DNA of 64,000 nt from Roseibium sp. TrichSKD4 (GTDB taxonomy: Bacteria > Pseudomonadota > Alphaproteobacteria > Rhizobiales > Stappiaceae), in the NCBI RefSeq assembly GCF_000148725.1, contig NZ_GL476320.1, positions 592,400 through 656,399 of the forward strand, given 5' to 3'. Each line of letters begins with the position of its first letter. The first letter of the stretch is position 1. Below, piece by piece: positions 62,610-64,000 of the stretch. The notes beneath the pieces are model-generated. The model saw only the letters and a list, made by a program, of their open reading frames with translations, did no database searches and was not told where the DNA came from. Both the position numbers and the translations under genes were made by a program.

Positions 62610-63992
62610 ATGGCGGAGAAGTGGACACCGGACAGCTGGAGATCGAAACCGATCTTGCAGGTGCCGGAATATCCCGACCAAGAGGCCCTTTCAGACGTTG
62701 AGCAGCGTTTGTCGACCTATCCGCCGCTGGTGTTTGCCGGCGAGGCGCGTGATCTGAAAAAACAGCTTGCCGATGTCGCAGTTGGCAAGGGGTTTTTGTT
62801 GCAAGGTGGCGACTGCGCCGAGAGCTTTGCTGAACACCATCCGGACCATATCCGTGACTTCTTCCGCGTGTTCCTGCAGATGTCTGTTGTCCTGACTTAT
62901 GCTGCCAGCCAGCCAGTGGTGAAGGTCGGTCGGATTGCAGGTCAGTTTGCCAAGCCGCGCTCGTCCAATACCGAGACAAAAGATGGTTTGGAGTTGCCGA
63001 GCTACCGTGGTGACATCATCAATGATATCGCGTTCACGGAAAAGGGACGGGTTCCGGATCCATCGCGCATGGCGATGGCGTATCGGCAGTCTGCTGCCTC
63101 GTTGAACCTTCTGCGTGCATTCGCGCAAGGTGGTTTTGCCAATCTTGATCAGGTGCATCAGTGGATGCTCGGTTTTATTTCCGACAGCCCGCAAGGCCAT
63201 CGGTACAAGGAATTGGCGGACCGGATTACCGAGTCACTCGATTTCATGCGTGCATGTGGTATCGACAGCTCGTCTGTTCCGCAGTTCCGGTCGACTGATT
63301 TCTTCACCAGCCATGAGGCTCTGCTACTTGGCTATGAGGAAGCATTGACCCGCGTCGATTCAACCTCTGGCGACTGGTATGCGACTTCTGGACACATGAT
63401 CTGGATTGGTGACCGGACACGCCAGCCGGATCATGCTCATGTTGAATTCTTCCGCGGTATCAAAAACCCAATTGGTCTGAAGTGTGGCCCGTCCATGACC
63501 CCGGATGGTCTTCTTGAACTGATTGATGTTCTCAATCCGGACAACGAAGCTGGCCGTTTGACCCTGATCGCGCGTTTTGGGGCAGACAAGGTCTTTGACC
63601 ATTTGCCGCAACTGGTTCGTGCTGTTGAGCGTGAAGGCAAGACTGTTGTCTGGTCCTGTGACCCGATGCATGGCAACACTGTCACGGCGAATGGCTACAA
63701 GACCCGTCCGTTCGAGCGGATCTTGAAGGAAGTGGAAGCTTTCTTTGCAGTCCACCGTGCAGAAGGCACTCACGCTGGTGGTGTTCATGTTGAGATGACC
63801 GGGCGGGATGTGACCGAGTGTACTGGTGGTGCGCATGCGTTGACCGCTGAGCAACTCGGTGACCGGTATCACACTCACTGCGATCCGCGTCTAAACGCAA
63901 ATCAGGCTCTGGAATTGGCTTTCCTTATCGCGGAAAACCTGAAGAAAGAGCGTGATGGTCGTCGTGACGACAGGGTTGCTGTGAACGGTTGA
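62610..63992 (+). CDS. aroG: Class II 3-deoxy-7-phosphoheptulonate (DAHP) synthase
   Basis: The 460-residue enzyme catalyses the first step of the shikimate pathway, joining phosphoenolpyruvate and erythrose-4-phosphate. It is of the plant/type II class: [80 protein letters not shown], and [12 protein letters not shown]. The metal-binding Cys of GGDCAE and the His and Glu further on are intact. It ends eight bases before the window edge. Confidence 0.95.
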   Translation: MAEKWTPDSWRSKPILQVPEYPDQEALSDVEQRLSTYPPLVFAGEARDLKKQLADVAVGKGFLLQGGDCAESFAEHHPDHIRDFFRVFLQMSVVLTYAASQPVVKVGRIAGQFAKPRSSNTETKDGLELPSYRGDIINDIAFTEKGRVPDPSRMAMAYRQSAASLNLLRAFAQGGFANLDQVHQWMLGFISDSPQGHRYKELADRITESLDFMRACGIDSSSVPQFRSTDFFTSHEALLLGYEEALTRVDSTSGDWYATSGHMIWIGDRTRQPDHAHVEFFRGIKNPIGLKCGPSMTPDGLLELIDVLNPDNEAGRLTLIARFGADKVFDHLPQLVRAVEREGKTVVWSCDPMHGNTVTANGYKTRPFERILKEVEAFFAVHRAEGTHAGGVHVEMTGRDVTECTGGAHALTAEQLGDRYHTHCDPRLNANQALELAFLIAENLKKERDGRRDDRVAVNG

Positions 63993-64000
63993 TTGCCTGA

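Overview
The window looks like the chromosome of a marine-type alphaproteobacterium of the Hyphomicrobiales. A Stappiaceae genus such as Roseibium/Labrenzia is the best guess. This is inferred from the ldtR-ldtP pair, the gene style, moderate GC content and the mix of betaine, NAD-salvage and cell-surface sugar genes; no rRNA or other marker gene is present to prove it. I see no tRNA, rRNA or CRISPR array.

Layout. 1-2.8 kb: end of a 3-hydroxyisobutyrate dehydrogenase gene, the MarR regulator ldtR and the L,D-transpeptidase ldtP. 3.0-5.6 kb: a scrambled patch with a small Tat-signal protein, a ribbon-helix-helix fragment, an IS1380-family element and the tail of an EAL-domain gene. 5.6-18 kb: gabD, an XRE regulator, the outer-membrane assembly pair tamB/tamA, folD, an AGE-family epimerase and two unknown exported or membrane proteins.

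17.9-33 kb: a corrinoid-dependent one-carbon system. It holds a pyrrolysine-free MttB-family methyltransferase, a DMGDH-like FAD/GcvT protein, a homocysteine-methyltransferase-like protein, a corrinoid-activating iron-sulfur protein, a methyl-THF methyltransferase, a MetF-like protein, a 'virulence factor' family protein, a DUF1638 protein and the corrinoid protein. Fhs follows beyond a decayed IS5 copy. Read together, a methyl group from a quaternary amine (glycine betaine is the best guess) would pass to corrinoid, then methyl-THF, methylene-THF, and through FolD and Fhs to formate with ATP gain. The DMGDH-like enzyme would oxidise the next methyl groups. Four non-homologous proteins of this cluster carry arginine-rich tails, while the corrinoid protein has a strongly acidic N-terminus. 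I propose these as an electrostatic docking code; this is the most unusual signal in the window.

33.3-42.5 kb: a DUF2892 gene with an amber codon at position 4, a nicotinamide-to-NAD salvage pair (NadM-Nudix, NadV) behind a strong palindrome, a YcaQ-like glycosylase, a TauE/SafE permease, a PepSY protein next to a two-component system, and a GlxA-type regulator. 42.9-52 kb: a ferredoxin-NADP reductase, then a nonulosonate-like sugar cluster (NeuB-like, KdsC-like HAD, NeuA-like) mixed with two methyltransferases, a B12-binding radical SAM protein and a TPR protein. 52-64 kb: housekeeping genes (gph, rpiA, gor, diguanylate cyclase, class V aminotransferase, gamma-glutamylcyclotransferase), an AlbA-domain gene truncated by an intact IS3-family element, a VIT1/CCC1 transporter and a class II DAHP synthase.
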